In this document: positions 17,397-25,992 of the stretch, piece by piece
How the letters are laid out: each line of letters begins with the position of its first letter
Numbering within the stretch: position 1 is the first letter of the stretch
DNA from: Gemmatimonadota bacterium
Lineage (GTDB): Bacteria > Gemmatimonadota > Gemmatimonadetes > Palauibacterales > KS3-K002
Length of the DNA: 64,000 bases
Assembly (NCBI GenBank): GCA_020344015.1
Contig: CP070812.1
Coordinates: forward strand, 1,970,586-2,034,585
Reading direction: 5' to 3'
Position numbers and translations under genes: made by a program
The notes under the pieces: model-generated
What the model was told of the DNA's origin: nothing
Databases searched by the model: none
What the model saw: the letters and a program-made list of their open reading frames with translations, nothing else

Positions 17397-18490
17397 ATCT
17401 CCTCCAGTTTGGCCGTCTGCTTCCTGAGATCGAATTCCTCACGTACACGGGCGCGCCCGGCCTCACCCATGCGCCGGCACAGCTCAGGATCGCCTAGGAC
17501 CCGATCGAGATGAGCGGCCAGCGCGCTCTCATCTCTCTCAGGGGCGAGAAGGCCCGTCTCGCCATCGACGATCGCATCGGTGACACCGCCCGGTGCGAAG
17601 CTGAGCACCGGTAGTCCCATCGCCATGGCCTCCAGAACTACCATCGGAAGGCCCTCGGCATCACCGCTGGGTGCGACGACGCTAGGCACGCAGGATACTT
17701 GCGACGAGTTCATCAGAGAGTGTACCTGCGATGGGGTCTGTCGACCTAGAAAGCGGAAAGTCCGAAGCTCCGCACTAGCGAAGCGTTCCAAGTCCTGACG
17801 CAACGGACCGTCCCCGACAACCACCAACTCAGCGTTCTGATGTCGATCTTGGATGCGTGCCATGGCTCGGATCAGATAATCAAGGCCCTTCTTGGGCACC
17901 AGGCGACCCACGAACAACACTCGCGGCTGCCGCGGCACTTTTGGATCGGGCGTGAACTGATCGACATCGATGCCGATGTAGTGGACAACGATCTTCTCGG
18001 GCGGGCACGACTTTGCGACTAACTGGCCGCGAATGAACTGCGAGACGGCAATGACAACGGCCGCACTCGCGTACACCTGCGGCCTCCGCTTCGCGTATCG
18101 ACTTCGAGTGTCATTCGTCGCGATGTCGAAGCCGTGAAATGTTGCGATCAACGGGATTCCAAGCCGCTCAGCGATTGGGAGTGCGGTCAGCGCGTCGCGG
18201 CCGAAGTGCGCGTGAAGCAGTGCTGGGTCGGTCGAGGCCATAGCGCGCAGCCAGCGGGGGCTGACGCGCCCGCTGATTCGCATCAGAGTCCGTGACAGTG
18301 GACCGCTGCGGGCTAGCTCCGAGTGGAGCAGGACCGGCGCATCACCGAGATAGTCGAATCCGGTTGGATCCTTTTTGAAGCCCACGAAGACCGGTTGCAG
18401 CGATGGGAGTGCCCTCCCCTGAGCCGCGATGAACGTCTCCGAGTAGCCGAGCAACCGTTTCCGAAAGACAAGCACCGATTTCTTCGTCAT
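17363..18490 (-). CDS. Family 4 glycosyltransferase
   Basis: A 375-residue GT-B enzyme. ATG 18490 was chosen because it gives the usual beta-strand start (MTKKSVLVFRKRLLGYSETFI); the frame stays open to 18586. An N-terminal donor-independent domain is followed by RVLFVGRLVPKKGLDYLIRA (start of the C-terminal Rossmann half) and the E-x7-E region EGLPMVVLEAMAMGLPVLS with GGVTDAIVDGETGLL, the nucleotide-sugar site. This is the WaaG/PimB-like group of retaining transferases. Tail-to-tail with the GT2 gene, so the pair may serve the same glycan from opposite strands. Confidence 0.88.
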   Translation of the reverse strand: MTKKSVLVFRKRLLGYSETFIAAQGRALPSLQPVFVGFKKDPTGFDYLGDAPVLLHSELARSGPLSRTLMRISGRVSPRWLRAMASTDPALLHAHFGRDALTALPIAERLGIPLIATFHGFDIATNDTRSRYAKRRPQVYASAAVVIAVSQFIRGQLVAKSCPPEKIVVHYIGIDVDQFTPDPKVPRQPRVLFVGRLVPKKGLDYLIRAMARIQDRHQNAELVVVGDGPLRQDLERFASAELRTFRFLGRQTPSQVHSLMNSSQVSCVPSVVAPSGDAEGLPMVVLEAMAMGLPVLSFAPGGVTDAIVDGETGLLAPERDESALAAHLDRVLGDPELCRRMGEAGRARVREEFDLRKQTAKLEEIYMEVLAAPGR

Positions 18491-19041
18491 GATCGGAGCC
18501 GTCCAGCCGATATACCGTAGCAGTTCCGCAAAGCTCGCAGCTGATGGAATCCGCTTAGACAGGTTGCCTAGAATCGACCCGTGCACGCAGGCACCGGGAA
18601 TAACTTACGGTACTTCGACTTCGTCGCCTAGGTTTGCTCGGACAACTCGTGGTAGACCGCGCGCCTCGCCGTGACGACCCTCGGCCAGATTCGTGAACGG
18701 AGATGCTGAACGTCCCGGCCGAACATGGGTCTCCTCGCACACGGTCAGACACGGCAGTCTCCAAAACACGCGGCTCCACACCGGTCGGTGATAGTCCGGA
18801 GGCCTGCCCGAGCCACGCCAGGGACTCCCTGGGCTCACCGATCCAGGCGCACCAGGACGCGAGATCAACTGCGCGGACGGCCTAGTGAATGAGTTTAGAG
18901 AACGTGCCCGGCAGCGAGCGGAGTCCGAGTTCGATTGGCCCAAGCTCGTCGACACCATGGTTGACGTTCTTAGGGATTCGGTGACCCTCACTTGAGCCGC
19001 TCTGTGCTTTCTTCCGTCGACTTATAGGAGTCACGCCCCAG
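18491..19041. other. Long gene-poor stretch between the glycosyltransferase and quinone reductase genes
   Basis: About 550 nt without an intact gene. The first 96 nt are the open extension of the GT4 frame. The plus strand carries a short stretch at 18861-18995 that reads like a glycosyltransferase C-terminus. Open frames on either strand of the middle part are Arg/Pro/Ser-rich shadows. The rest looks like decayed coding sequence. Confidence 0.4.
18861..18995 (+). pseudogene. Possible glycosyltransferase C-terminal remnant
   Basis: The plus frame ending at TGA 18993-18995 reads ADGLVNEFRERARQR, then AESEFDWPKLVDTMVDVLRD, close in style to the last helix pair of GT4 enzymes (ARRRAEEEFDW...). 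No start, no ribosome site and no upstream GT domain is present, so if it is real it is the stub of a deleted gene. It sits next to the intact GT4 gene, on the other strand. Confidence is low because the match rests on about 35 residues. Confidence 0.3.
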
Positions 19042-20034
19042 TTATCGGACCCTGATCACCAGCTTGCCGAAGTTCTCGTCGGCTTCCATGCAGCGGTGGG
19101 CCTCGACTACCTCGTCGAACTCGAAGACACGATCGAGGACGGGGCGGACCCGACCGGTTGCGAGCAGCGAGCCTGCGTCGTGATCGAATGCCCGAACTGC
19201 CTCGATCTTCTCTTCCAGCGGCCGTGAGCGCAGAGAGGTGCCGATGATGCAAAGTCGCTTGCGCAAGACCGCACCGAGGTCGATCTCCGTCGTGCGGCCG
19301 GCGGTAAGGCCCACGACGATCATCCGCCCCTTCTCCGACAGGCTCTCGATGTTGCCGGCGAGGTAGGGACCGCCGACCAGGTCCAGGACAACGTGCACTC
19401 CAGAGCCGGCAGTGGCCTGCTTGACCATTCTGGGAAAGTCGTGTTCCGAGGTGTTGATCAGAACATCGAGCCCGTAATCGGTAGCGCGCTCCAGCTTCCA
19501 CTCGGCCCGCGACGTCCCGATAACGGTGGCGCCTGCCGCTTTCGCCAGCTGGAGGGCGGCGGTTCCGACGCCGCTCCCCACCGCGTGGATCAGGAGCCGC
19601 TCGCCCAACTCGAGGCGCATTTGAGTGAAGAGGGCATCATGGGCGGTGATGAAGACCTCGGGAACGGCTGCGGCCTCCTCGAACGAGAGAAGCGGCGGGA
19701 TCGCCAGCGCCTCGCGCTCCTGCACGACGACGTACTCGGCATAGCTGCCGCCCCCCACCAGGCCCATAACCCGATCTCCCGTCTTCCACAGCTCCACAGC
19801 CTCACCAACCGCCTCCACCTCGCCGGAGTACTCGAGGCCCGGGACCTCCACCGGCCAGCCAGGCGGCGGCGGGTATAGCCCGCGCCGCTGCAGCAGATCG
19901 GCCCGGTTGACCCCAGCGGCGTGGACCCGCACCCGGATCTCCTGTCGCCCAGGTTCCCGGGCCTTAATCTTCTGCACTTCAAGCACTTCCGGGCCTCCGG
20001 GCTCCCGAATCACGATCGCGCGCATCTTGGCCAT
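19042..20034 (-). CDS. NADPH:quinone oxidoreductase (zinc-free MDR family, PIG3-like)
   Basis: A 330-residue medium-chain dehydrogenase/reductase. N-terminal GroES-like fold: MRAIVIREPGGPEVLEVQ, VRVHAAGVNRADLLQRRGLYPPPPGWP. Rossmann part with ERLLIHAVGSGVGTAALQLAKAAGATVIGTSR. The C-terminal stretch VRPVLDRVFEFDEVVEAHRCMEADENFGKLVIRV is typical of the quinone oxidoreductase/TP53I3 branch. The Cys/His ligands of zinc alcohol dehydrogenases are absent. It would reduce quinones or enones with NADPH in the cytosol. GGAGG lies just before the start. Stands alone. Confidence 0.88.
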   Translation of the reverse strand: MAKMRAIVIREPGGPEVLEVQKIKAREPGRQEIRVRVHAAGVNRADLLQRRGLYPPPPGWPVEVPGLEYSGEVEAVGEAVELWKTGDRVMGLVGGGSYAEYVVVQEREALAIPPLLSFEEAAAVPEVFITAHDALFTQMRLELGERLLIHAVGSGVGTAALQLAKAAGATVIGTSRAEWKLERATDYGLDVLINTSEHDFPRMVKQATAGSGVHVVLDLVGGPYLAGNIESLSEKGRMIVVGLTAGRTTEIDLGAVLRKRLCIIGTSLRSRPLEEKIEAVRAFDHDAGSLLATGRVRPVLDRVFEFDEVVEAHRCMEADENFGKLVIRVR

Positions 20035-20226
20035 GGCCCTCCTCCTGACCGGCAGGTGCCGCCCCAGCCCGGGCGAACGGCCCGGTGAACCTCGAGGCGT
20101 CTGATGGGTATACAGTTACGGCCCCTCCCACCGCCAAAACAACTCCCCTGCGGAAATCCCCCGCTGGCAAGCCCGTACTCGACAAACCCAGCTCGTCGCC
20201 CCCACGACGAGGCGAACGATTGCCAA

Positions 20227-21684
20227 ATGACCTTCTTGCGGCGCGATAGGCCGACTCAGGGACTCAGCGTCCTGCTGGTGGACAGCGACCCGGACTTCCT
20301 CAAGCGGAACTGCAAGCTAGTCGCCGAGGAAGGCCACTCCGTGTGGGGTGCCGAGGACCTGCTCGCCGCCGCGAATTTCTTGGCCGACAATCTTCCCGAT
20401 GTGCTGCTCGTCGAGCTCGACCTCCTGGAGATGGATGGCGCGGACCCGCTGGCCGACCTTCGGCAACGTGCTCCCGCGGCGCCGATCGTCATCATGGGAG
20501 CCGGCGCGCCGGGAGTCCCCTTCCGCAAGCTCAACCGGGCGCACGACGTCTTCGGCTATCACGACAAGAGACACGGCGAAGACGGACTGCTGCTCTGGGT
20601 AAACGCGGCGCTGGCATCGGCTCAACAACTGGACACGATCCGACGCACACGCCACGGGCTGCGACGTGTACTCGAGAGCGTCCCGCAGCTGCACGAGATC
20701 CAGAGCCTCGACGAGCTGACCGAGACGATCCTGACCCTGGTCAGCGGACTGCTGGGCGGCCAGAGCGCGTTCGTGGCGACGCGTGCGACGGATCCAGTCG
20801 GCAAGCGGCCGATCGAGGGTTTCATATACTCGCCGCAATCGATCGACGATTTCGTGGTCAGCGCCGCGAGCACCGATACCTATCCGCGGGGCTCGACGAT
20901 CGAAAAGCTGCGATCGGTGCCCGAGCACCTAGTGCGTCGCGCCGTCGAAGAGCACAGCAACATCATCGACGACAATCACGGCGTCCTTCCACTTTCGCTG
21001 GCCGAACACGTCTTGGGACTCGCATACCTCGAGCGGCCCGGCCACGGCGAACGCGATGTCGACCTGCTACAGCTGTTCGCTAGTCAGGCTGCCGCCGCGA
21101 TTCGCAATGCCGGACTCTATGAACTCGCCACCGTCGACACGACGACGCGCGTCTTTCGAAAGGCTTTCACCCTCGACCGCCTGCGCGAGACCATCAAGCT
21201 CGCCTGGCGCAAGGCGTTCCCCGTCACCGTGCTCATGCTCGACATCGACGACTTCAAGAATCTTAACGAAAAGCACGGCCACGTCGTCGGCGATCGGGCG
21301 CTGCGCCACCTGGGCAACCTGCTGAAGATGAACGTGCGCGACTCGGATGTCGTTGGCCGATTTGGCGGCGACGAGTTCCTTCTGGTCCTCATCGACGCCA
21401 ATCAGGTAGGCGGCGCGATCGTGGCGGAACGCCTGCAGTCGGCTCTGACCAGCGAATGGGAGAGCTGGTGGCCGCCCGAAATGCCAGTACTGACGACGAC
21501 CATGGGTTTGGCAACCCTCGACCCCGGAGATGTTGCGCCGTTCGATCTCGGCTTCCCCGATTTCCCCAGGGCCGTGGAGGACTTGGTGATGGAGGCTGAC
21601 ACCGCCATGTACCGCGCACGGAACGACGGCGTCAAAGTGCTGACCGGCCGGACGCTGCGCTGGCCAGAATTCACCGGACACTAG
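20227..21684 (+). CDS. Diguanylate cyclase with receiver-like and GAF domains
   Basis: 485 residues from ATG 20227; the open frame upstream to 20104 is not protein-like. Domains: REC-like 13-130 (VLLVDSDPDF with D19/D21), a GAF-like region about 155-295, and GGDEF about 305-480. The GGDEF motif is intact (380-384) with an RxxD inhibitory site (RDSD, 371-374) five residues before it, so active c-di-GMP synthesis with product inhibition is expected. In the REC domain the usual phosphoacceptor Asp aligns with E63 (LVELDLLEMDG), so phosphorylation is doubtful. The strong terminator follows at 21711. Close to the minor-pilin operon, which suggests, but does not prove, a link between c-di-GMP and pili. 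Confidence 0.88.
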   Translation: MTFLRRDRPTQGLSVLLVDSDPDFLKRNCKLVAEEGHSVWGAEDLLAAANFLADNLPDVLLVELDLLEMDGADPLADLRQRAPAAPIVIMGAGAPGVPFRKLNRAHDVFGYHDKRHGEDGLLLWVNAALASAQQLDTIRRTRHGLRRVLESVPQLHEIQSLDELTETILTLVSGLLGGQSAFVATRATDPVGKRPIEGFIYSPQSIDDFVVSAASTDTYPRGSTIEKLRSVPEHLVRRAVEEHSNIIDDNHGVLPLSLAEHVLGLAYLERPGHGERDVDLLQLFASQAAAAIRNAGLYELATVDTTTRVFRKAFTLDRLRETIKLAWRKAFPVTVLMLDIDDFKNLNEKHGHVVGDRALRHLGNLLKMNVRDSDVVGRFGGDEFLLVLIDANQVGGAIVAERLQSALTSEWESWWPPEMPVLTTTMGLATLDPGDVAPFDLGFPDFPRAVEDLVMEADTAMYRARNDGVKVLTGRTLRWPEFTGH

Positions 21685-21710
21685 CCCCAGCGATACAGGC
21701 ACATGTAGCA

Positions 21711-21750
21711 ACAGGCGAGCACCGGCCACCGGTGCTCGCCTGTTTGTTTG
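21711..21750 (+). terminator. Strong intrinsic terminator after the GGDEF gene
   Basis: A perfect 15-bp stem, ACAGGCGAGCACCGG (21711-21725) with its complement at 21729-21743, loop CCA, followed by TTGTTTG. It can also act on the minor-pilin operon transcript coming from the other strand, whose last gene ends at 21785. Confidence 0.85.
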
Positions 21751-21784
21751 AGGTGATTGGTGATGCTTCTGATCTTGGCGGGGT

Positions 21785-23092
21785 TCAGCGAGCCCTGGAT
21801 TCCCACCACGACGCCACCATCGTTCGACGTCGTTCCCCCGAGCAGTCGTAGGTGACCGTCGGGTTACCGTTGACCTTGTTGTTAGTAACCAGATTGGCGG
21901 CACCCGGCGGGTCGGGCGCGTCGTGGCACAGTACATGGCCACCGATGCTGGGCGTTCCGTTCATCTGGCACTGGCTGCCGGCGTACACCAACCCCGCATA
22001 CGATAGGGTGACCCCTGTTGCGACCCCGGCGATGTCTACGTCGCCACCGGCCAGGATCAGAATGCCCTCCGGATGGTTTGCTTTCAGCTTCGGATTACCG
22101 GCGACCTTGACCGAGCCGGTGGCGATTATTGTGATCTCGAGAGGAGCGCCGTCGCTACCGGCATTCCCCGTCACCTCGACGTCGCCGAACGCGAAGTACG
22201 TGCCACCTTCCGCTTTGCTGCCGGCCAGCGACCAGGTGCCCTGCGCCGCGTTCCACTGCCAACCCCGCTCACCCGAACCCGTGGCGAGCGCACTGTCCCG
22301 GGGTGGTCCGACTGTGACCACCCAGCCATCCCGTAGCTCGTACTCGGCCTGTCCGCGATAGTCGAGCGGCTCATGCTTGGGGACCTCGATTTCACCCGAG
22401 AGTCGCGGGATCACGATCCCACCGCTCGCGTCGTAGATCGTACCGCTCAGGCTAATGTCATCCGCGGCCGTCGCTTCGCCATCCACAGTCGGGTGCCCGC
22501 TCACATTGAGCATACCGTTGGCGTGAACTCCGGCACACGGCCCCAGCACGGCAGGGTTGCCGGGTAGTGTGAGGTCGCCGTTGCTGACTATCGCCCGGAA
22601 GCTGGGCGCGGCGAGCACGACCCCTACTTCGGCCACGCCACCGTCCCGTGTCTCGCCGCGGCTGGTCGCGACCAGGCGATGATTGGAATCGATGTGGGGG
22701 TCGCCGCTGGGATCCAGCGAGTCGTTAACAAGCGTGAAGTAGTAGCGGCCGTCGCCGAGCACGACTCCCGTGTCGGGTATCTCGTCAGACGCACCGAGCC
22801 CGAAGCCTGACAAAAGGCCGTCGTCTGCGGTGCCCGGTGCGCCGTCGTCGCCGCGGACGATATCGCTGTAGGTGATGTCGCTTAGCGGGCCGCGCATCAA
22901 GGCCAGCGCATGGTTGACCCCTGCATCGGCTAGCAGAAGAGCGCGGGTCGCGGAGCGGTGATTGATGGCAGTCCGTAACTCGACGATTCCAATCGCGGTG
23001 AGCGCGGCACCGATCACGGTCAGCAGCGCCATCGCCAGCAGCACGGCGACTAACGCTACGCCCGACTCGTCCCTCCCTACGCGCCCCACCAT
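21785..23092 (-). CDS. PilX-like minor pilin / pilus assembly protein, copy 1
   Basis: 435 residues with a PilX-type N-terminus (DESGVALVAVLLAMALLTVIG), i.e. a hydrophobic helix of the kind that packs in the pilus core, followed by LLLADAGVNHALALMRG. The long C-terminal part is rich in Gly and beta-strands, with repeated short polymer-bactofilin-like turns (VKVAGNPKLKANHPEGILILAGG) and Cys pairs (VLGPCAGVHANG, YAGSQCQMNG). It is a clear tandem paralogue of the gene at 23177: both end YDCSGE-x-RRT-x-x-ASWWESR. Last gene of the minor-pilin operon; ATG follows GAGGTG. Confidence 0.75.
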   Translation of the reverse strand: MVGRVGRDESGVALVAVLLAMALLTVIGAALTAIGIVELRTAINHRSATRALLLADAGVNHALALMRGPLSDITYSDIVRGDDGAPGTADDGLLSGFGLGASDEIPDTGVVLGDGRYYFTLVNDSLDPSGDPHIDSNHRLVATSRGETRDGGVAEVGVVLAAPSFRAIVSNGDLTLPGNPAVLGPCAGVHANGMLNVSGHPTVDGEATAADDISLSGTIYDASGGIVIPRLSGEIEVPKHEPLDYRGQAEYELRDGWVVTVGPPRDSALATGSGERGWQWNAAQGTWSLAGSKAEGGTYFAFGDVEVTGNAGSDGAPLEITIIATGSVKVAGNPKLKANHPEGILILAGGDVDIAGVATGVTLSYAGLVYAGSQCQMNGTPSIGGHVLCHDAPDPPGAANLVTNNKVNGNPTVTYDCSGERRRTMVASWWESRAR

Positions 23093-23176
23093 CGTTCCGC
23101 ACCTCTTGCTCGCGCGCCTCCGGCCTCCCCGGGCGCCGAACCCGCGACCGGGGTCATTTCATCTATGTGGAAACAA

Positions 23177-24493
23177 CTACGAAGTCGTCCGCGATTCCCA
23201 CCACGACGCCATCAACGTGCGTCGCAGCTCACCCGAACAGTCATAGCTGATCGTCGGGGTCCCGTTGATCTTGTTCTCGTCAAACAGATCGACCGCGCCG
23301 CCTGGATCTGGGTCGTCGTAGCACAGGATGTGGCCGTCGACGTAAGGCGTGCCACCCACCTGGCACTGGCTGCCCGCGTAGATCAGCCCGTGGTAGTAGG
23401 GCGACCTGAGCGACGTCGTGGTGCCACCGATCTGCACGTCGCCGCCCGCCATCAGCAGGATGTCGTTGCTGTTGGCCGGTTCGATGATCGGTGTGCCGCC
23501 GACCGCTATCGAGCCCGTGGCGAGGATGCTGATCTCCAGCGGGTTGCCGGGCTCGCCCAGGTTGCCTATCACCCTCACGTTGCCATGAACGCAGTACTTG
23601 CCGCCCACGGCATCCTTGCCGTTGAGTTCGTAAGTCCAGGTGGACGCGTCGAACTGCCAACCGAGCACCTTGCCGAGGGCGAACTCGCTTTCCGGCGGCC
23701 CCAGCGATATCAGCTTGTTGTTCCTTAGCCTGTAGTCCGCGTCAGCGCAGAAATCGAGCGTGTCGTACTCCGGGATGTCGACCCAGGGTCCGGGCTTCGG
23801 TTCCTTCTCTTCTCCCCCGGGCCCATAGATCGTGCCGCTGACTACGGCGTCCTCGAAGTAGGTGACATCGCCGGACACCGTCGGCTGCCCGCTGATACTC
23901 ATGATCCGATTGGCGTGCACACCGCCGCACTCACCCACGACGCCCGGGTTGCCAGGCAGATACAGCGTGCCGTTGGTGGCGATGGCCGGGAAGTTGGGGG
24001 CGGCAAGCATGACACGCACTTCCGCCACGCCGCCGTCTGGCGTTTCGCCGCGGCAGAGAGCGAGGAAGCGATGGTTGCCGTCCACGTAGGGATCGCCGCT
24101 GGGATCCTGGTCGTCGTTGACGATCCGCACGTAGTACCGACCGTTGCCGAGGAGTATCCCGGAATCGGGCAGTGCATCCTCACCGGCGAGCGTGAAGCCT
24201 GTGAAGACGCCATCGTCCTCCGTGTCTCCAATTCCGTCGGCACCCACAAGAACTTCGCTGTAGCTGTAGCCGGCCAACGGGCCGCGCATCAGCGCCAGCG
24301 CGTGGGTTGCACCTGCATCCGCCAGCAGCAGGGCACGGGAGGCCGAGCGGTGGTTCTTGGCGGCGCGGAACTCGACGATACCTACCGCGGTGAGCGCCGC
24401 ACCCAGCGCGGTGAGCAGTCCCATCGCCAGCAGCACCGCCAGCAGCGCCATTCCCGACTCGTTGGAGCGAAGCCTCAGCAACATGCTCATCAC
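23177..24493 (-). CDS. PilX-like minor pilin / pilus assembly protein, copy 2
   Basis: 438 residues with the same plan as its neighbour: N-terminal helix NESGMALLAVLLAMGLLTALG, SRALLLADAGATHALALMRG, then a large beta-rich region with matching Cys positions (VVGECGGVHANRI, YAGSQCQVGG, DGHILCYDD). The two copies appear about half identical over their length by eye, indicating an old tandem duplication. Its ATG overlaps the stop of the PilW-like gene by 4 nt. The 84-nt gap to copy 1 shows no terminator. Probable role: priming complex or tip of a type IV pilus. Confidence 0.75.
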   Translation of the reverse strand: MMSMLLRLRSNESGMALLAVLLAMGLLTALGAALTAVGIVEFRAAKNHRSASRALLLADAGATHALALMRGPLAGYSYSEVLVGADGIGDTEDDGVFTGFTLAGEDALPDSGILLGNGRYYVRIVNDDQDPSGDPYVDGNHRFLALCRGETPDGGVAEVRVMLAAPNFPAIATNGTLYLPGNPGVVGECGGVHANRIMSISGQPTVSGDVTYFEDAVVSGTIYGPGGEEKEPKPGPWVDIPEYDTLDFCADADYRLRNNKLISLGPPESEFALGKVLGWQFDASTWTYELNGKDAVGGKYCVHGNVRVIGNLGEPGNPLEISILATGSIAVGGTPIIEPANSNDILLMAGGDVQIGGTTTSLRSPYYHGLIYAGSQCQVGGTPYVDGHILCYDDPDPGGAVDLFDENKINGTPTISYDCSGELRRTLMASWWESRTTS

Positions 24494-25098
24494 TTCCCGT
24501 TTCGCAGCCGTACCAGACCGGACAGAGTTCGTTCGGCCGGATCGGCGTGCTTGTCGCCGCGAGCACGGATCGTCACGTCGACCGTCAAGGCCCGAGGACC
24601 GATCCGCGCGGGATCCACGATCACCGACCCATCGCGATCGAAGTACTCGAACGCCAGCGAGTCCACACCGATGAGGAAAGGCTCTTCGTCTCCATCGCTC
24701 CCGGACTTCACGAACATGGTGTCCGCCCGCAGGAAGAACGTCAGGTCCTCACCAGGATCATCGATATCACCGTCTGGCGGATTGTAATCGGAACGCAGCC
24801 GCACGTCGTTGAACAGGCCATCGCCGCCCGGATCCGGATCGATACCCGGCAGCGGCAGCCCGACGGGGCTGCTGCCCGCCAGGCGCATGAAGCGTGTGAG
24901 CGCCAGATGCGCGTATCGCACGTTGCCGGCGGCGCGGGCCCGGTCCCGGCTCTCAACGAAACCCCGCTGCGCACTCAAGATCGTGCCCAGCATCGGCGCC
25001 AGTAGCAGCCCAAGCAGCACGAAAGCGACGATCATGCCGATCGTGCTGAAGCCGGCCCTGCGGCCGGCGACGCGCCTGATCCAGCACTGCCTACTCAT
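24490..25098 (-). CDS. PilW-like minor pilin
   Basis: 202 residues with a prepilin-type N-terminus AG/FSTIGMIVAFVLLGLLLAPMLG. The +5 position is Gly rather than Glu, which is unusual. Then AQRGFVESRDRARAAGNVRYAHLALTRFMRLAG and a beta-rich tail. It sits where pilW falls in a FimT-PilV-PilW-PilX minor-pilin set. The 5' end overlaps the PilV-like gene by 8 nt and the 3' end overlaps the PilX-like gene by 4 nt. Named by context plus N-terminus; the C-terminal domain is not recognised. Confidence 0.65.
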   Translation of the reverse strand: MSRQCWIRRVAGRRAGFSTIGMIVAFVLLGLLLAPMLGTILSAQRGFVESRDRARAAGNVRYAHLALTRFMRLAGSSPVGLPLPGIDPDPGGDGLFNDVRLRSDYNPPDGDIDDPGEDLTFFLRADTMFVKSGSDGDEEPFLIGVDSLAFEYFDRDGSVIVDPARIGPRALTVDVTIRARGDKHADPAERTLSGLVRLRNGK

Positions 25099-25498
25099 GA
25101 AGCACGTGTGTCCAGAGTTCCGCGTAACCCGCCGCGGGCGGATCCAGAGGCAGTACCCTTACCGTCACTTGCCTTGTCCCCGCCGGCCCTGCCTGGATCC
25201 GCCAACGTCGGGTAAACGTGCGCCCGTCCAGTTCAGCCGTGTCCCAGTAGCCCGTCGTGTTCGATTCGAGGTCACCACCCAGAACCAGTTCCACCGTGTC
25301 CGGTAGCTCGGTCCCCGCCAACGCCTTCAACTCCTCGACCTTCATCTCCGCCGCCACCGTCATCTGGGTCTCCAACTCTGCCTGCCCCTCCCATCGGTAG
25401 CCGGAACCCAGAAGTGCTACCCCCGCCAGCACTCCGAAGGCGAAGATCACCAGCGCTACCATCAACTCAACAAGACTGAATCCGTCGGCCTGCTTCAC
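25091..25498 (-). CDS. PilV-like minor pilin
   Basis: 135 residues with a canonical class III signal MKQADG/FSLVELMVALVIFAFGVLAGVALLG (Glu at +5), the PilV pattern. The following MTVAAEMKVEELKALAG helix is usual for PilV/GspI-like subunits. It overlaps the upstream GspH/FimT-like gene (4 nt) and the downstream PilW-like gene (8 nt). Expected in the inner membrane before assembly and then in the pilus tip complex. Confidence 0.8.
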   Translation of the reverse strand: MKQADGFSLVELMVALVIFAFGVLAGVALLGSGYRWEGQAELETQMTVAAEMKVEELKALAGTELPDTVELVLGGDLESNTTGYWDTAELDGRTFTRRWRIQAGPAGTRQVTVRVLPLDPPAAGYAELWTHVLHE

Positions 25499-25920
25499 AA
25501 CTTGCGAACCTCGTGACCGCCCGCCGCATAGATCACTATCTCGCGCGCCTCGCCGTACAGGTTGACCAGTACGAAGCGGTGACTAGCCCCGTCGCTCACG
25601 GCGCCCAACCCGTTGAACACCACCGTCTCGGCGCTCTCCGCATCGAACCGCACCATCCCCGGCAGACGGCGCGGATACCCCGCGGCCCGATAGTCACGGC
25701 TCGATTCACGCTCGACCGCCTCCAACGCATTCGACTGGATCGCCCGTATCTTCGCTTGCGACAGATCCGCTGCCAGCGTCTGAGTGGCAGTGTTCAGCTG
25801 GTAGAGAGCGACCATCCGTCGGCTCAGCGGACCAGAGGTACCCATGGCAGCACCGATCAGCAGCAACACGACCGCCATGTCGACCATCGTGTACCCACGC
25901 TTACATCTGAGCGATGTCAT
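25495..25920 (-). CDS. GspH/FimT-like pseudopilin
   Basis: 141 residues, first gene of the minor-pilin operon. N-terminus MTSLRCKRG/YTMVDMAVVLLLIGAAMG: a prepilin site with Tyr at +1 and Asp, not Glu, at +5. Then ATQTLAADLSQAKIRAIQSN, the GspH/FimT helix. The C-terminus FVLVNLYGEAREIVIYAAGGHEVRKL is a beta-sheet tail. A sigma-54 type promoter lies 55-72 nt upstream of the ATG. Confidence 0.75.
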   Translation of the reverse strand: MTSLRCKRGYTMVDMAVVLLLIGAAMGTSGPLSRRMVALYQLNTATQTLAADLSQAKIRAIQSNALEAVERESSRDYRAAGYPRRLPGMVRFDAESAETVVFNGLGAVSDGASHRFVLVNLYGEAREIVIYAAGGHEVRKL

Positions 25921-25974
25921 CGTCCCCTCTTACTTGTTCGCCTGACCTTGGGCGGGTCTTGGGCTACGGACGAA

Positions 25975-25992
25975 ATGCCATCTTTGTGCCAA
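25975..25992 (-). promoter_or_regulatory. Sigma-54 type promoter of the minor-pilin operon
   Basis: Read on the minus strand: TTGGCACAAAGATGGCAT. It fits YTGGCACGRNNNTTGCW at all defined positions but two, with GG and GC exactly 10 nt apart (GG at 25990-25989, GC at 25978-25977). The predicted start is near 25965, about 45 nt from the first ATG. A run of A on the plus side (25991-25998) gives an AT-rich flank. The remainder of 25921-26187 holds no gene. Confidence 0.6.

Noticed and set aside
20104-20226. N-terminal extension of the GGDEF protein.
   Set aside because: The stretch is Pro-rich and not domain-like; ATG 20227 begins directly before the receiver-like domain.
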